Source: an uncultured Oscillospiraceae bacterium (lineage in GTDB: Bacteria; Bacillota; Clostridia; Oscillospirales; Oscillospiraceae). Taken from it: a DNA stretch of 40,133 nucleotides. The notes below the pieces were generated by a model. It did no database searches. It was not told where the DNA came from and was given only the letters and a program-made list of their open reading frames with translations. A program made the translations under genes and the position numbers. The DNA is taken from contig CAJFPI010000189.1 of the NCBI GenBank assembly GCA_904398675.1, forward strand, positions 1 through 40,133. The letters run 5' to 3'. Below, in pieces: positions 8,039-16,126 of the stretch. Every line of letters starts with the position of its first letter. The first letter of the stretch is position 1.

Positions 8039-9281
8039 GTTTGACGTGCTGGTGGCCGGCGGCGGAGCTGCCGGCATGATGGCGGCCGCTGCCGCCGCGG
8101 AGCAGGGGGCTGCCGTGGCCCTGATAGAGCCCAACAGCCGCCTGGGGAAAAAGCTGAATATCACGGGGAAGGGCCGCTGCAACCTGACAAACAATTGTAC
8201 ACCCGCGGAGCTGCTGGCTCACATTCCCTGTAATGGGAAATTCCTGTACAGTGCTTTTTCCCAGCTGAATAGCCAGGATACCATGGCGCTGTTTGAGGAG
8301 ATGGGCGTGCCGCTGAAGACGGAGCGGGGCAATCGGGTCTTTCCCGTCAGCGACCGCTCCTTTGATGTCAGCGGCGCGCTGGAGAAGAGGCTGCGTCAGC
8401 TGGGCGTCTCCATTATTCGGGATCGGGTGAAACGCCTTTTGACAGACAATGGGCGGGTGACCGGCGCTGCCGGAGAGGCGGAGGACTACTTCGCCGGGGC
8501 GGTGATTCTGGCCACCGGCGGCGTCTCCTATCCCCTCACCGGAAGCACGGGGGATGGATACCGCCTGGCCAGCTCAGCAGGGCATACTATTGTAGAGCCC
8601 AGGGGTTCCCTGGTTCCCCTGGAGGAGGAGGGGAATCTCTGCGGGCAGCTCCAGGGGTTGAGTCTCCGTAACGTCTCCTTCTCTGTCTTTGAGGATGACA
8701 AGCGAATTTTTCAGGAGTTCGGGGAGCTGCTTTTCACCCATTTCGGCCTCAGCGGGCCGCTGGTGCTGTCCGCCTCGGCCCACATGCGCCAGTTTGGCCG
8801 GCGCCGGTACCGGGGGGAGATCGACCTCAAGCCGGCGCTGGATGAGGAAACCCTGGATAAACGGATTCTTCACGACTTTGGGGAGAAACAAAACTGCGAT
8901 TTCGGCAATGCCTTAGATGCGCTGCTGCCGAAAAAAATGATCCCCGTCTGTGTTTCCCTCTCCGGCATCCCGCCTCATGAGAAGGTCCACTCCATCACCC
9001 GGGAGCAGCGACGCGCCCTTCTGGATCTTCTGAAACATTTTTCCATCCCCATTCGCGGGCCGCGGCCAGTGGAGGAGGCGATCATCACCTCCGGCGGCGT
9101 GAAGGTGGGGGAGATCGTCCCCTCCACCATGGCCTCCAAAAGGGCGGAGGGGCTGTATATTGCCGGGGAGCTTTTAGATGTGGATGGCTACACCGGGGGC
9201 TTTAACCTGCAGATTGCCTGGTCAACAGGCTATGTGGCGGGGCAGAATGCCGCATGGCACGCTCTGTCAAACAAAACGTGA
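8028..9281 (+). CDS. NAD(P)/FAD-dependent oxidoreductase, HI0933/BaiN-type flavoprotein
   Basis: Flavoprotein of 417 aa. The N-terminal dinucleotide-binding motif GGGAAGMMAAAAAAE is at residues 11-25, followed by LGKKLNITGKGRCNLTN. The C-terminal part has TSGGVKVGEIVPSTMASK and the flavin-proximal GELLDVDGYTGGFNLQIAWS. These are the hallmarks of the HI0933-like family. The ATG at 8028 lies inside the end of the RpiR gene, with only a weak Shine-Dalgarno, suggesting translational coupling. Family members are often annotated BaiN after the bile-acid dehydroxylation pathway, but the family is widespread and nothing else here points to bile acids. The substrate is unknown. Confidence 0.88.
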   Translation: MRTEFDVLVAGGGAAGMMAAAAAAEQGAAVALIEPNSRLGKKLNITGKGRCNLTNNCTPAELLAHIPCNGKFLYSAFSQLNSQDTMALFEEMGVPLKTERGNRVFPVSDRSFDVSGALEKRLRQLGVSIIRDRVKRLLTDNGRVTGAAGEAEDYFAGAVILATGGVSYPLTGSTGDGYRLASSAGHTIVEPRGSLVPLEEEGNLCGQLQGLSLRNVSFSVFEDDKRIFQEFGELLFTHFGLSGPLVLSASAHMRQFGRRRYRGEIDLKPALDEETLDKRILHDFGEKQNCDFGNALDALLPKKMIPVCVSLSGIPPHEKVHSITREQRRALLDLLKHFSIPIRGPRPVEEAIITSGGVKVGEIVPSTMASKRAEGLYIAGELLDVDGYTGGFNLQIAWSTGYVAGQNAAWHALSNKT

Positions 9282-9296
9282 GGGAGCGGAGAGATA

Positions 9297-9974
9297 ATGG
9301 GAGAAAAGACAAAAGCAATTGCCATCGACGGGCCGTCCGGCGCCGGGAAGAGCACCCTGGCCCGGGCCTTGGCCAAGGAGCTGGGGTTCCGCTATGTGGA
9401 CACCGGCGCCATCTACCGCACAGTGGGCTGCTACGCCCGCCGCAAAGGGGTGGACCCGGGGAACGCGGAGGCTGTGACGGCGCTGCTGCCGGAGATCCGG
9501 GTGGAGGTTTTGTATGACAGCGAGGGGCTGCAGCACATGGTCTTGAATGGGGAGGACGTGACGGCGGAGATCCGCCTGCCGGAGATCTCCATGTATGCCT
9601 CCAGGGTGTCCGCCATCCCGGCAGTCCGGGATTTTCTTATGGAGATGCAGCGGGATCTGGCCCGGCGGCACAATGTGATCATGGACGGGCGGGACATCGG
9701 TACGGTGGTGCTGCCACAGGCCGATATCAAGCTGTTTTTAAGCGCATCTCCGGAGGACCGGGCCATGCGCCGTTTTCTGGAGCTGGAGCAGCGGGGGACC
9801 CCCCAGGACTATGGGCCGCTGCTCTCAGAGATCAAGGAGCGGGACTATAATGACTCCCACCGCGCCGCCGCACCGCTGCGGCCGGCAGAGGATGCCATAT
9901 TGCTGGATACTACAGGAAATACATTTGACCAGAGCTTTCAACTGCTGCTGAAGACCATAAAGGAGAACCTATGA
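9297..9974 (+). CDS. cmk: Cytidylate kinase
   Basis: Phosphorylates CMP/dCMP with ATP. Protein of 225 aa with P-loop GPSGAGKST (12-20), then YVDTGAIYRTVG, a mobile CMP-binding region, VIMDGRDIGTVVLP and a lid with Arg residues (SEDRAMRRF-like, SASPEDRAMRRFLELEQRG). The ATG at 9297 is preceded by GGAGCGGAGAG. The cmk-plsC-ispH-rpsA order is a conserved clostridial block. Its stop overlaps plsC by 4 bp. Confidence 0.96.
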   Translation: MGEKTKAIAIDGPSGAGKSTLARALAKELGFRYVDTGAIYRTVGCYARRKGVDPGNAEAVTALLPEIRVEVLYDSEGLQHMVLNGEDVTAEIRLPEISMYASRVSAIPAVRDFLMEMQRDLARRHNVIMDGRDIGTVVLPQADIKLFLSASPEDRAMRRFLELEQRGTPQDYGPLLSEIKERDYNDSHRAAAPLRPAEDAILLDTTGNTFDQSFQLLLKTIKENL

Positions 9975-10567
9975 GCCGGCGTTTCTACCGTTTTGCCTAC
10001 ACGATTGTAAAGCCGATCTTCTGGCTGCTGTGTCCTTTCCGGGTGGAGGGGCTGGAGAATGTGCCGGAGGGCGGCGCCGTTCTCTGTGCCAACCACAACA
10101 ATGCGGTGGACCCGATCTTGATCGCGCTGTCCCTTCCCAGGAAGGCAGTCCTGCGCTTTATGGCGAAAATGGAGCTGTTTCAGCATCCGTTTCTCAGCCG
10201 GCTCTTCCGCGCGCTGGGGGCGTTCCCGGTGGACCGGGAGGGGAACGATATGAGCGCCATGAAGACAGCTATGAAATGCCTGCAGAGCGGGGAAAAGCTG
10301 GTGCTTTTTCCCGAGGGGACCCGGGTGGACAACGCCGGGGATACTGCAGCAAAGGGCGGCGCGGTGATGTTTGCCACCCGGACAGGCGTGCCGATGGTCC
10401 CCATCTACTGCGGCGGCAAGCACAAATTTTTTCGCCGCAGCCGTATCGTCTTCGGCCAGCCCTACATACCGGAGTTTGCAGGGCGGCGCCCGACGGCGGA
10501 GGAAAACCGCCAGTTTGCCGACGAGCTGCTCCGCCGGATCTACCATCTGGGGGAGGAGAAGGCATAG
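9971..10567 (+). CDS. plsC: 1-acyl-sn-glycerol-3-phosphate acyltransferase
   Basis: Transfers an acyl chain to lysophosphatidic acid to form phosphatidic acid. Protein of 198 aa with the catalytic NHNNAVD (His42, Asp47, the HX4D motif), GAFPVDRE (block II) and LFPEGTR (block III, 112-118). A hydrophobic N-terminus (about 9-22) would bring it to the membrane. The ATGA overlap with cmk and the AAGGAGAACCT site support the start. It is followed after 36 nt by ispH-rpsA. Confidence 0.94.
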   Translation: MSRRFYRFAYTIVKPIFWLLCPFRVEGLENVPEGGAVLCANHNNAVDPILIALSLPRKAVLRFMAKMELFQHPFLSRLFRALGAFPVDREGNDMSAMKTAMKCLQSGEKLVLFPEGTRVDNAGDTAAKGGAVMFATRTGVPMVPIYCGGKHKFFRRSRIVFGQPYIPEFAGRRPTAEENRQFADELLRRIYHLGEEKA

Positions 10568-10603
10568 GGAGCGGAATATTTGCAGGGAAAGGAAGTTGCG
10601 GCT

Positions 10604-12553
10604 ATGCAGGTCATTGAGGCAAAGTCCGCGGGATTCTGCTATGGTGTCCGCCGGGCCGTGGAGCTGACGGAGCAGGCGCTGGATCAGGGAAAGCGCCCGG
10701 CCATGCTGGGGCCTGTGATTCATAACAGCGCCGTAATCCGCCAGCTGTGCAGCCGGGGGGCTCGCCTGATCCAAAGCCCCGGAGAGGCCCGGCCGGGGGA
10801 ACCGGTGGTGATCCGCGCCCATGGGGAGGGGGAGGAGACCTACCGGGTGCTGCGGGATATCGGCGCGGAGATTTTAGACGGCACCTGCCCCCACGTCCGC
10901 CGCATCCAGGAGATCGCCCGCCAGGCTGCCGCAGAAAACCGGCAGCTGATTTTGATTGGGAACCCGGATCATCCGGAAATTCGCGGCATTTGCGGCTGGG
11001 GGCGGAATGTCTTGGTATTTCCCACACCGGAAAGTGTCGGCGATTATCTGTCGGAGCACCCGGAAATGGCCGGAATACCAGTGACTGTAGCCGCGCAGAC
11101 CACCCAAATACAAGAAATTTGGGAAAGTTCACTGAAAATCATAAAAAAACAGTGTACAAATCTAAAAAAGTTTGATACAATATGTAGTGCTACGCATAAG
11201 CGTCAGTCTGAGGCGGCAGAGATTGCCGCACAGGTGGACGTGATGGTTGTGGTAGGAGACCGTCAAAGTGCCAACAGCAGACATCTGTTTCAGCTGTGTC
11301 AGGAGCAGTGCAGCCGCGTCTTTCTGGTTGAGGGGGCGGAGGAACTGACGCCGGACAAGCTGGCCGGCTGTCGCCTTGCCGGGCTGACGGCGGGGGCCTC
11401 TACGCCTGCGAGCATCATAAAGGAGGTCAACAAGACGATGAGCGAAGAAAAAATCATGAACGAGGGCACCGAAAATTTTGCCGAAATGTTTGAACAGTAT
11501 ACCAATACTTTGAATACAGGAGACAAAGTTACCGGTGTCGTCACCGCTATCACCCCTACCGAAGTTCATGTGGATCTCGGCTGCAAGCAGGCCGGTTATA
11601 TCCCCATGGATCAGCTGACGGACGATCCCGATGCCAAGCCCGAGGACATTGTGAAGATCGGCGACCAGGTGGAGCTGTATGTGATCCGGGTGAATGATGT
11701 GGAGGGGTATGCCACCCTCTCCAAAAAGCGCCTGGATGCCAACAAGATTTGGGATGTCCTGGAGCAGGCTGTTGAGGATAAGACGGTCATGGAGGGCGTC
11801 GTGTCCGAGGAGAACAAGGGTGGCATCGTCGTGTTCATCAAGGGTGTGCGCGTGTTTGTCCCCGCCTCTCAGTCCGGTCTGCCCCGCGGCGCAGATCTCA
11901 GCCAGCTGATCAAGCAGAAGGTGCAGCTGCGCATCACCGAGGTTAACCGTGCCCGCCGCCGTGTGGTCGGCTCCATCCGCGCCGTGGCTTACGAGGCCCG
12001 TCAGGCCGCTGCTGCCGCGCTGTGGGAGGGCATTGAGGTTGGTAAGCACTACACCGGCACGGTCAAGTCCATGACCAGCTACGGTGTGTTCGTGGATATC
12101 GGCGGAGTGGACGGGATGGTACATATCTCGGATCTCTCCTGGAGCCGGATCAAGCACCCCAGCGAGATTGTCAATGTAGGGGATACCCTGGATGTGTACG
12201 TCATCTCCTTTGACAAGGAGAAGAAGAAGATTTCCCTGGGCGTGAAGGACCGCTCCATCAATCCCTGGGATACCTTCATGTCCACCTATAAGGTCGGCGA
12301 CGTGGCCAACGTGAAGATCGTCAAGCTGATGACCTTCGGCGCCTTTGCCGAGGTTGTCCCCGGTGTGGATGGCCTGATCCACATCTCCCAGATCGCAGAC
12401 CGTCGGATCGAGAGCCCCGCCGAGTGCCTCAGCGAGGGCCAGATGGTGGACGCCAAGATCATTGAGGTGGACGAGGACAAGAAGAAGATCTCCCTGTCCA
12501 TCCGCGCCCTGCTCCACGCCCCTGCGGCGGAGGAGAGCGCCGACGAGGAGTAA
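10604..12553 (+). CDS. ispH-rpsA: HMBPP reductase fused to ribosomal protein S1
   Basis: A single frame of 649 aa. Residues 1-275 are IspH, the last enzyme of the MEP isoprenoid pathway. Cluster ligands are Cys12 (GFCYGV), Cys95 (DGTCPHV) and Cys194 (FDTIC), and substrate residues His40, His73 and His123 with Glu125. Residues about 307-634 hold four S1 RNA-binding repeats (starting near 307, 396, 482 and 565), the third and fourth most canonical (SYGVFVDIGGVDGMVHISDL). Such IspH-S1 fusions are known in Clostridia. I chose ATG 10604 with AAAGGAAG upstream rather than the TTG at 10580. Inside the frame, AAAGGAGGTC at 11419-11428 precedes an in-frame ATG at 11438, exactly at the domain boundary, so a separate 371-aa S1 may also be made. 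A terminator follows at 12585-12618. Confidence 0.95.
   Translation: MQVIEAKSAGFCYGVRRAVELTEQALDQGKRPAMLGPVIHNSAVIRQLCSRGARLIQSPGEARPGEPVVIRAHGEGEETYRVLRDIGAEILDGTCPHVRRIQEIARQAAAENRQLILIGNPDHPEIRGICGWGRNVLVFPTPESVGDYLSEHPEMAGIPVTVAAQTTQIQEIWESSLKIIKKQCTNLKKFDTICSATHKRQSEAAEIAAQVDVMVVVGDRQSANSRHLFQLCQEQCSRVFLVEGAEELTPDKLAGCRLAGLTAGASTPASIIKEVNKTMSEEKIMNEGTENFAEMFEQYTNTLNTGDKVTGVVTAITPTEVHVDLGCKQAGYIPMDQLTDDPDAKPEDIVKIGDQVELYVIRVNDVEGYATLSKKRLDANKIWDVLEQAVEDKTVMEGVVSEENKGGIVVFIKGVRVFVPASQSGLPRGADLSQLIKQKVQLRITEVNRARRRVVGSIRAVAYEARQAAAAALWEGIEVGKHYTGTVKSMTSYGVFVDIGGVDGMVHISDLSWSRIKHPSEIVNVGDTLDVYVISFDKEKKKISLGVKDRSINPWDTFMSTYKVGDVANVKIVKLMTFGAFAEVVPGVDGLIHISQIADRRIESPAECLSEGQMVDAKIIEVDEDKKKISLSIRALLHAPAAEESADEE
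11153..11181 (+). promoter_or_regulatory. Candidate internal promoter inside ispH, ahead of the S1 part
   Basis: TGTACA at 11153-11158 and TACAAT at 11176-11181 are 17 nt apart. They lie in a short A/T-rich island (about 11130-11185) within an otherwise GC-rich coding region. Transcription from here would cover the S1 segment starting at 11438. Coding constraint (KIIKKQ...LKKFDTI) could by itself explain the A/T bias. Confidence 0.35.
11419..11440 (+). promoter_or_regulatory. Internal Shine-Dalgarno and ATG for S1 within ispH-rpsA
   Basis: AAAGGAGGTC (11419-11428), a near-perfect anti-16S match, is followed after about 10 nt by ATG at 11438, in frame as Met279 of the fusion. This Met begins MSEEKIMNEGTENFAEM, the kind of N-terminus seen on free-standing S1 proteins. 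Confidence 0.6.
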
Positions 12554-12584
12554 TTTTCTCCAAATCTTTCAGCCATATAAAAAA

Positions 12585-12618
12585 GCGGCTGGAGCAGTGT
12601 TGCTCCGGCCGCTTTTTT
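12585..12618 (+). terminator. Rho-independent terminator after ispH-rpsA
   Basis: A 12-bp GC-rich stem (GCGGCTGGAGCA at 12585-12596 with its complement at 12601-12612, one G-U pair), GTGT loop and TTTTTT tail, 31 nt after the stop. It closes the dacF/rluB-to-rpsA block. Confidence 0.93.
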
Positions 12619-12715
12619 GTCGGCTGCCGGTGGGACCCAATGGAGATGTAAGAGGGAAAATGCTATAAAATTTTACTAAAACGGGGGAAAACAGGAAATA
12701 ATGGATAAGAAATCA

Positions 12716-12744
12716 TTGCATTATGGTAAAATGTGGAGTAAAAT
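12716..12744 (+). promoter_or_regulatory. Sigma-A-type promoter of carD-ispD-ispF
   Basis: TTGCAT at 12716-12721, 17-nt spacer, TAAAAT at 12739-12744, in an A/T-rich stretch (12655-12760) of the 240-nt gap. The predicted start leaves about 40 nt of leader with AAAGGAGGG at 12782-12790 before the carD ATG. Confidence 0.7.
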
Positions 12745-12793
12745 GAAATAAAGTCCCAATTCGAAAGTGTGTTAAGCGGCCAAAGGAGGGCGT

Positions 12794-13282
12794 ATGTTTC
12801 AGGTAGGGGACAAGGTCGTGCATCCGATGCACGGTGCCGGTGTGATTGATAGTATTGTAGACGAAAAGATCGGTGGAGCGGTACAGACGTATTATGTGTT
12901 TCGGATGTCTGCAGGCGGCCTTGTTCTGAAAATCCCTGTTGCCAACAGCCAGGTGATTGGTCTTCGCGCTGTGGTGGATGCGGCGGCTGCGGATGCGGTG
13001 ATCGCGGCTCTGGGCAGCCTGGAGATCGAGGTGACGGCCAATTGGAACAAGCGCTATCGCGAGAACCTGGAGCGGCTGAAAAGCGGGGATCTCTATGAGG
13101 TAGCCCGGGTGATCAAATGCCTGATGAGTCGGGACGCACAGCGGGGGCTCTCCAACGGCGAGCGCAAAATGCTGCACAGCGCAAAGCAGATTTTTATTTC
13201 CGAGATGGTGCTGGCCAAGGATGTCCCCTACAGCGATATCGAGGGACAGGTCAACGCCTGCCTGGTGGGTGAGGGTGCATAA
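12794..13282 (+). CDS. carD: CarD-family transcriptional regulator
   Basis: Protein of 162 aa. The N-terminal Tudor-like RNA-polymerase interaction domain covers about 1-60 (FQVGDKVVHPMHGAGVIDSI...TYYVFRM), and the C-terminal helical domain about 65-160 includes NWNKRYRENLERLKSGDLYEVA. CarD binds the RNAP beta subunit and modulates open-complex stability, notably at rRNA promoters in mycobacteria. ATG 12794 sits behind AAAGGAGGG. It has its own promoter and is followed by ispD after 6 nt, so it may share regulation with MEP-pathway genes. Confidence 0.93.
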   Translation: MFQVGDKVVHPMHGAGVIDSIVDEKIGGAVQTYYVFRMSAGGLVLKIPVANSQVIGLRAVVDAAAADAVIAALGSLEIEVTANWNKRYRENLERLKSGDLYEVARVIKCLMSRDAQRGLSNGERKMLHSAKQIFISEMVLAKDVPYSDIEGQVNACLVGEGA

Positions 13283-13288
13283 GTAAGT

Positions 13289-14026
13289 ATGTTTGGATGG
13301 GTCAAAAGGCTTTTTTCAAAAGAGGACGCCGCGCCGTTTTTCTGCAGCGCCGTGATGCCTGCCGCCGGCTCCTCTTCGCGGATGGAGGGGCAGAATAAAC
13401 TCTTTGCCGCTGTGGGAGGAATCCCTGTTCTGGCCCGGAGCGTCCTGGCCTTGGGCCGGTCGGAGCTGGTGGATGAGATTGTTGTCGCCGTCCGGGAGCA
13501 GGATCTTCTGGCGGCGGCGGATCTTCTGCGGCCCTATGATCTGGGCAAGCCCTTAAAAATTGTGGTAGGCGGGAAAACAAGGGCGGAGTCCGTTATGGCT
13601 GCCCTGCGGGAGTGCAGCGATGCCGCTACATTGATTGCAGTTCATGACGCCGCCCGCCCCCTGGTCCCTCTTTCTGTGGTGGAGACGGCAATTGAGAAGG
13701 CGCGGGATGCCTTGGCTGCGGCGCCCGCCGTGCCGGTGAAGGACACCATCAAGGTGGCGGAGGGCGGCGTGGTCCAGCGGACGCCGGACCGTTCGACCCT
13801 GTTTGCTGTGCAGACGCCCCAGGTGTTTGACCGGGATCTGCTCACCGGTGCGCTGCAGGCTGCGCTGGATCAGCAGATACCGATCTCTGACGACTGCTCT
13901 GCTGTGGAGCGGCTGGGAAAAACGGTTTATTTGACGGCCGGCAGCTATGAGAACATCAAGATCACCACGCCGGAGGACCTTCTGCTGGCGGAGGCCATCT
14001 GTGAGAGCAGGGGGGAGAGCCTATGA
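13289..14026 (+). CDS. ispD: 2-C-methyl-D-erythritol 4-phosphate cytidylyltransferase
   Basis: Couples CTP with MEP in the third step of the non-mevalonate pathway. Protein of 245 aa with the nucleotide-binding [16 protein letters not shown] (23-38), [16 protein letters not shown] and VQTPQVF motifs. It carries about 18 extra N-terminal residues ([18 protein letters not shown]) before the usual start. No better internal start with a ribosome-binding site is visible; the site before ATG 13289 is also weak (GGTGAGGG, inside carD), implying coupling. Overlaps ispF by 4 bp. Confidence 0.94.
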   Translation: MFGWVKRLFSKEDAAPFFCSAVMPAAGSSSRMEGQNKLFAAVGGIPVLARSVLALGRSELVDEIVVAVREQDLLAAADLLRPYDLGKPLKIVVGGKTRAESVMAALRECSDAATLIAVHDAARPLVPLSVVETAIEKARDALAAAPAVPVKDTIKVAEGGVVQRTPDRSTLFAVQTPQVFDRDLLTGALQAALDQQIPISDDCSAVERLGKTVYLTAGSYENIKITTPEDLLLAEAICESRGESL

Positions 14027-14523
14027 CGGGTTTTCGCGTAGGGCATGGATATGATGTCCACCGCCTGGTTGAAGGACGCGCGCTGATATTGGGCGGCGTA
14101 GAGATTCCGCATCCGCTGGGGCTGCTGGGCCATTCTGATGCGGACGTACTGCTGCATGCGGTAATGGATGCTCTTCTGGGCGCCGCCGGCCTTCCGGATA
14201 TCGGGCATCAGTTTCCGGATTCCGACGCAAGGTATGCAGGCGCAGACAGCCGTGTGCTGCTGCGGCGGGTGGGAGAGATGATCCGGGATGCGGGATATGA
14301 CGTGGAGAACATTGACGCAACCCTTATTGCCCAGGCACCGAAACTGGCCCCCTATCTGCCGCTGATGGTCCAGCGGATCGCGGAGGATCTGGCGATCTCT
14401 CCGCAGCAGGTGAATGTGAAGGCCACAACCGAGGAGCGGCTGGGGTTTACCGGCCGGGAGGAGGGGATTGCGGCCCACAGCGTTTGTCTGGTTGCAAAGA
14501 AAGAGCTATCTGTTGAACAGTAA
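14023..14523 (+). CDS. ispF: 2-C-methyl-D-erythritol 2,4-cyclodiphosphate synthase
   Basis: Forms the cyclodiphosphate intermediate with release of CMP. Protein of 166 aa with zinc-ligand residues Asp11 and His13 (GYDVHRL) and His45 (SDADVLLHA), then the DIGHQFPD loop and the C-terminal [21 protein letters not shown] signature. The length is typical. The ATGA junction with ispD and the terminator starting 4 nt past the stop define a carD-ispD-ispF transcription unit. Confidence 0.96.
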   Translation: MTGFRVGHGYDVHRLVEGRALILGGVEIPHPLGLLGHSDADVLLHAVMDALLGAAGLPDIGHQFPDSDARYAGADSRVLLRRVGEMIRDAGYDVENIDATLIAQAPKLAPYLPLMVQRIAEDLAISPQQVNVKATTEERLGFTGREEGIAAHSVCLVAKKELSVEQ

Positions 14524-14527
14524 AGGA

Positions 14528-14562
14528 CCCCGCCGCCGGGACTGACCGGCGGCGGGGCTTTT
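14528..14562 (+). terminator. Rho-independent terminator after ispF
   Basis: Perfect 12-bp stem CCCCGCCGCCGG (14528-14539) with its complement (14546-14557), loop GACTGA, then CTTTT. The 80 nt beyond it up to 14628 show no clear promoter. Confidence 0.93.
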
Positions 14563-14644
14563 GCCTGTATGTGCAGCGGGATTTCCGCAGCTGCGCACCG
14601 TTTCCCCCAGCCCTCATAAGATGACATGGGAGGGGGAATCTATC

Positions 14645-14908
14645 TTGAACCATGTTCTCATTGTCTGCCGCTCCGTCACCCAGGCCCAGCGGGTGGGGAT
14701 GATCCTCACCTCCGCGGGGATTACCAACCGGGTCTTCCGCTCCCCCATGGGGCTGACGGAACGGGGCTGCAGCTATTCTGTCCGAATTGCACAGCAGCCG
14801 CTGCGCCAGGCGCTGCAGCTGCTGCATGACCACCATATCCAGCCTGTCAAGATCGTCTCGCAGGACGCATATGGTTATACTGAGGTGGGACAGCATGATC
14901 TACTTTGA
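14645..14908 (+). CDS. DUF3343 protein, putative Se/S-metabolism partner
   Basis: Small cytosolic protein of 87 aa matching DUF3343: an N-terminal VLIVCRSVTQAQR strand-helix and a central GCSYSV motif (Cys42), equivalent to the conserved GCG/GCS cysteine of the family. I chose TTG 14645, which has GGGAGGGGG at 14629-14637 with 7-nt spacing and gives the family's typical N-terminus (MNHVLIV); the upstream ATG 14621 has no site. It overlaps the class V enzyme gene by 14 bp. From general knowledge, DUF3343 genes cluster with yedF, class V lyase and selenium genes; function is not proven. Confidence 0.8.
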   Translation: MNHVLIVCRSVTQAQRVGMILTSAGITNRVFRSPMGLTERGCSYSVRIAQQPLRQALQLLHDHHIQPVKIVSQDAYGYTEVGQHDLL

Positions 14909-16010
14909 CGCCGCCGCCACCTCCTTTCAAAAGCCAAAAGCTGTAGTACAGGCGGTGTCCTCCGCCATGAGCCGCTACAGCTCCCCCGGGCGGGGCGGAT
15001 ACCCCAGCGCCCAGCAGGCATCCAGGCTGCTGCTGCAATGCCGCATGGAGCTGGCGGAGCTGTTTGACGCGCGGGACCCGGAGCAGGTTGTTTTTACCAC
15101 CAATGCCACCCACGGCCTGAACATCGCCATCCGCTCCCTGGTCCGCCCGGGGGGGCGGGTTGTAATCTCCGGCTATGAGCACAACGCCGTGACGCGGCCG
15201 CTGCACAGCATCGAGCGGCTTTCCATCCACATGGTCAATACGCCGCTTTTCGATCAGGCTGCCATGCTGGAGGGGTTCCGCTCCCTGGTCACGCCCCAGA
15301 CGGACGTTGTGATCTGCACCCATGTCTCCAATGTGTTCGGCTATATCCTCCCCATTGAGGAGATCGCCCAGCTGTGCCGGGAGCGGAGCGTTCCGCTGGT
15401 GATTGATGCCTCACAGTCCGCCGGAACGCTGCCCATCCGCCAGTCCCAGCTGCAGGCGTCCTTTATCGCTATGCCCGGCCACAAGGGGCTGTACGGCCCC
15501 CAGGGGACCGGCGTGCTGCTGTGCGGTGCTGAGGGAACGCCGCTTTTGCTGGGCGGCACCGGAAGCAGCTCCAGGGACCAGGCGATGCCGGACTTCCTGC
15601 CGGACCGTCTGGAGGCAGGCACCCACAATGTGCCCGGCATCGCCGGGCTGCTGGCGGGGGTGCGCTTTGTTCGTTCCCTGGGGACAGAGCGGATCTGCCG
15701 CCATGGGCAGATATTGAAGGACCAGCTGGCTGACGCCCTGTCCGGGGATCCGCGTTATCGGGTCTTTCACACCGCTGACAGGAGCCTGCAGACCGGCGTG
15801 CTCTCCTTTTTGCCGCGGGACACCGACGGAGAGGTGCTGTGCGAGGCGCTGGGAGAGGCCGGCTTTTCTCTCCGCGCAGGGTATCACTGCGCACCGTTCG
15901 CACACCAGACCGCCGGAACCATCCAGACCGGAACCGTGCGTTTCTCCGTCTCCGCCTTCAACACCGGCGGGGAAGTGGAGGCCCTGTCCCGCTTTCTGCG
16001 CAAAAGGTGA
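14895..16010 (+). CDS. Class V aminotransferase-fold cysteine desulfurase/selenocysteine lyase-like protein
   Basis: PLP enzyme of 371 aa. Asp171 and Gln174 (VIDASQSAG) would contact the pyridoxal ring, and Lys197 (MPGHKGLYGPQGTG) is the Schiff-base lysine. Cys332 in RAGYHCAPFAHQTAGT is the likely persulfide or selenide carrier. The RxGxHCAPxAH pattern and GTVRFSVSAFNT ending place it in the cysteine desulfurase-like group usually found beside DUF3343. The ATG at 14895 has GAGGTGGG upstream and lies inside the DUF3343 gene. There is no IscU/SufU scaffold gene nearby, so it is probably not the main Fe-S assembly enzyme. Confidence 0.87.
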   Translation: MIYFDAAATSFQKPKAVVQAVSSAMSRYSSPGRGGYPSAQQASRLLLQCRMELAELFDARDPEQVVFTTNATHGLNIAIRSLVRPGGRVVISGYEHNAVTRPLHSIERLSIHMVNTPLFDQAAMLEGFRSLVTPQTDVVICTHVSNVFGYILPIEEIAQLCRERSVPLVIDASQSAGTLPIRQSQLQASFIAMPGHKGLYGPQGTGVLLCGAEGTPLLLGGTGSSSRDQAMPDFLPDRLEAGTHNVPGIAGLLAGVRFVRSLGTERICRHGQILKDQLADALSGDPRYRVFHTADRSLQTGVLSFLPRDTDGEVLCEALGEAGFSLRAGYHCAPFAHQTAGTIQTGTVRFSVSAFNTGGEVEALSRFLRKR

Positions 16011-16048
16011 AAATTTACAATTTGCTTAAATTTGAAGGCCCGAGTTCC

Positions 16049-16077
16049 TTGCTTTTTTCTGGCAAATATTATAAAAT
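16049..16077 (+). promoter_or_regulatory. Sigma-A-type promoter of the cdaA operon
   Basis: TTGCTT at 16049-16054, 17-nt spacer, TAAAAT at 16072-16077 in an A/T-rich 116-nt gap. The start would lie about 40 nt upstream of cdaA, whose AAGGAG is at 16115-16120. Confidence 0.65.
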
Positions 16078-16100
16078 GAAAGTACTTTTGTAGCTTTCAT
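16076..16100 (+). repeat. Short inverted repeat at the cdaA transcription start
   Basis: ATGAAAG (16076-16082) and CTTTCAT (16094-16100) form a 7-bp inverted repeat with an 11-nt centre, beginning at the end of the -10 box. It could be an operator or a weak leader hairpin; chance cannot be excluded in such A/T-rich sequence. Confidence 0.3.
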
Positions 16101-16126
16101 GAAATTGCAAAAATAAGGAGCATGCC

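Noticed and set aside
8028-9281. Bile-acid metabolism role, from BaiN similarity
   Set aside because: The HI0933/BaiN family is widespread, and no other bai gene is in the window.
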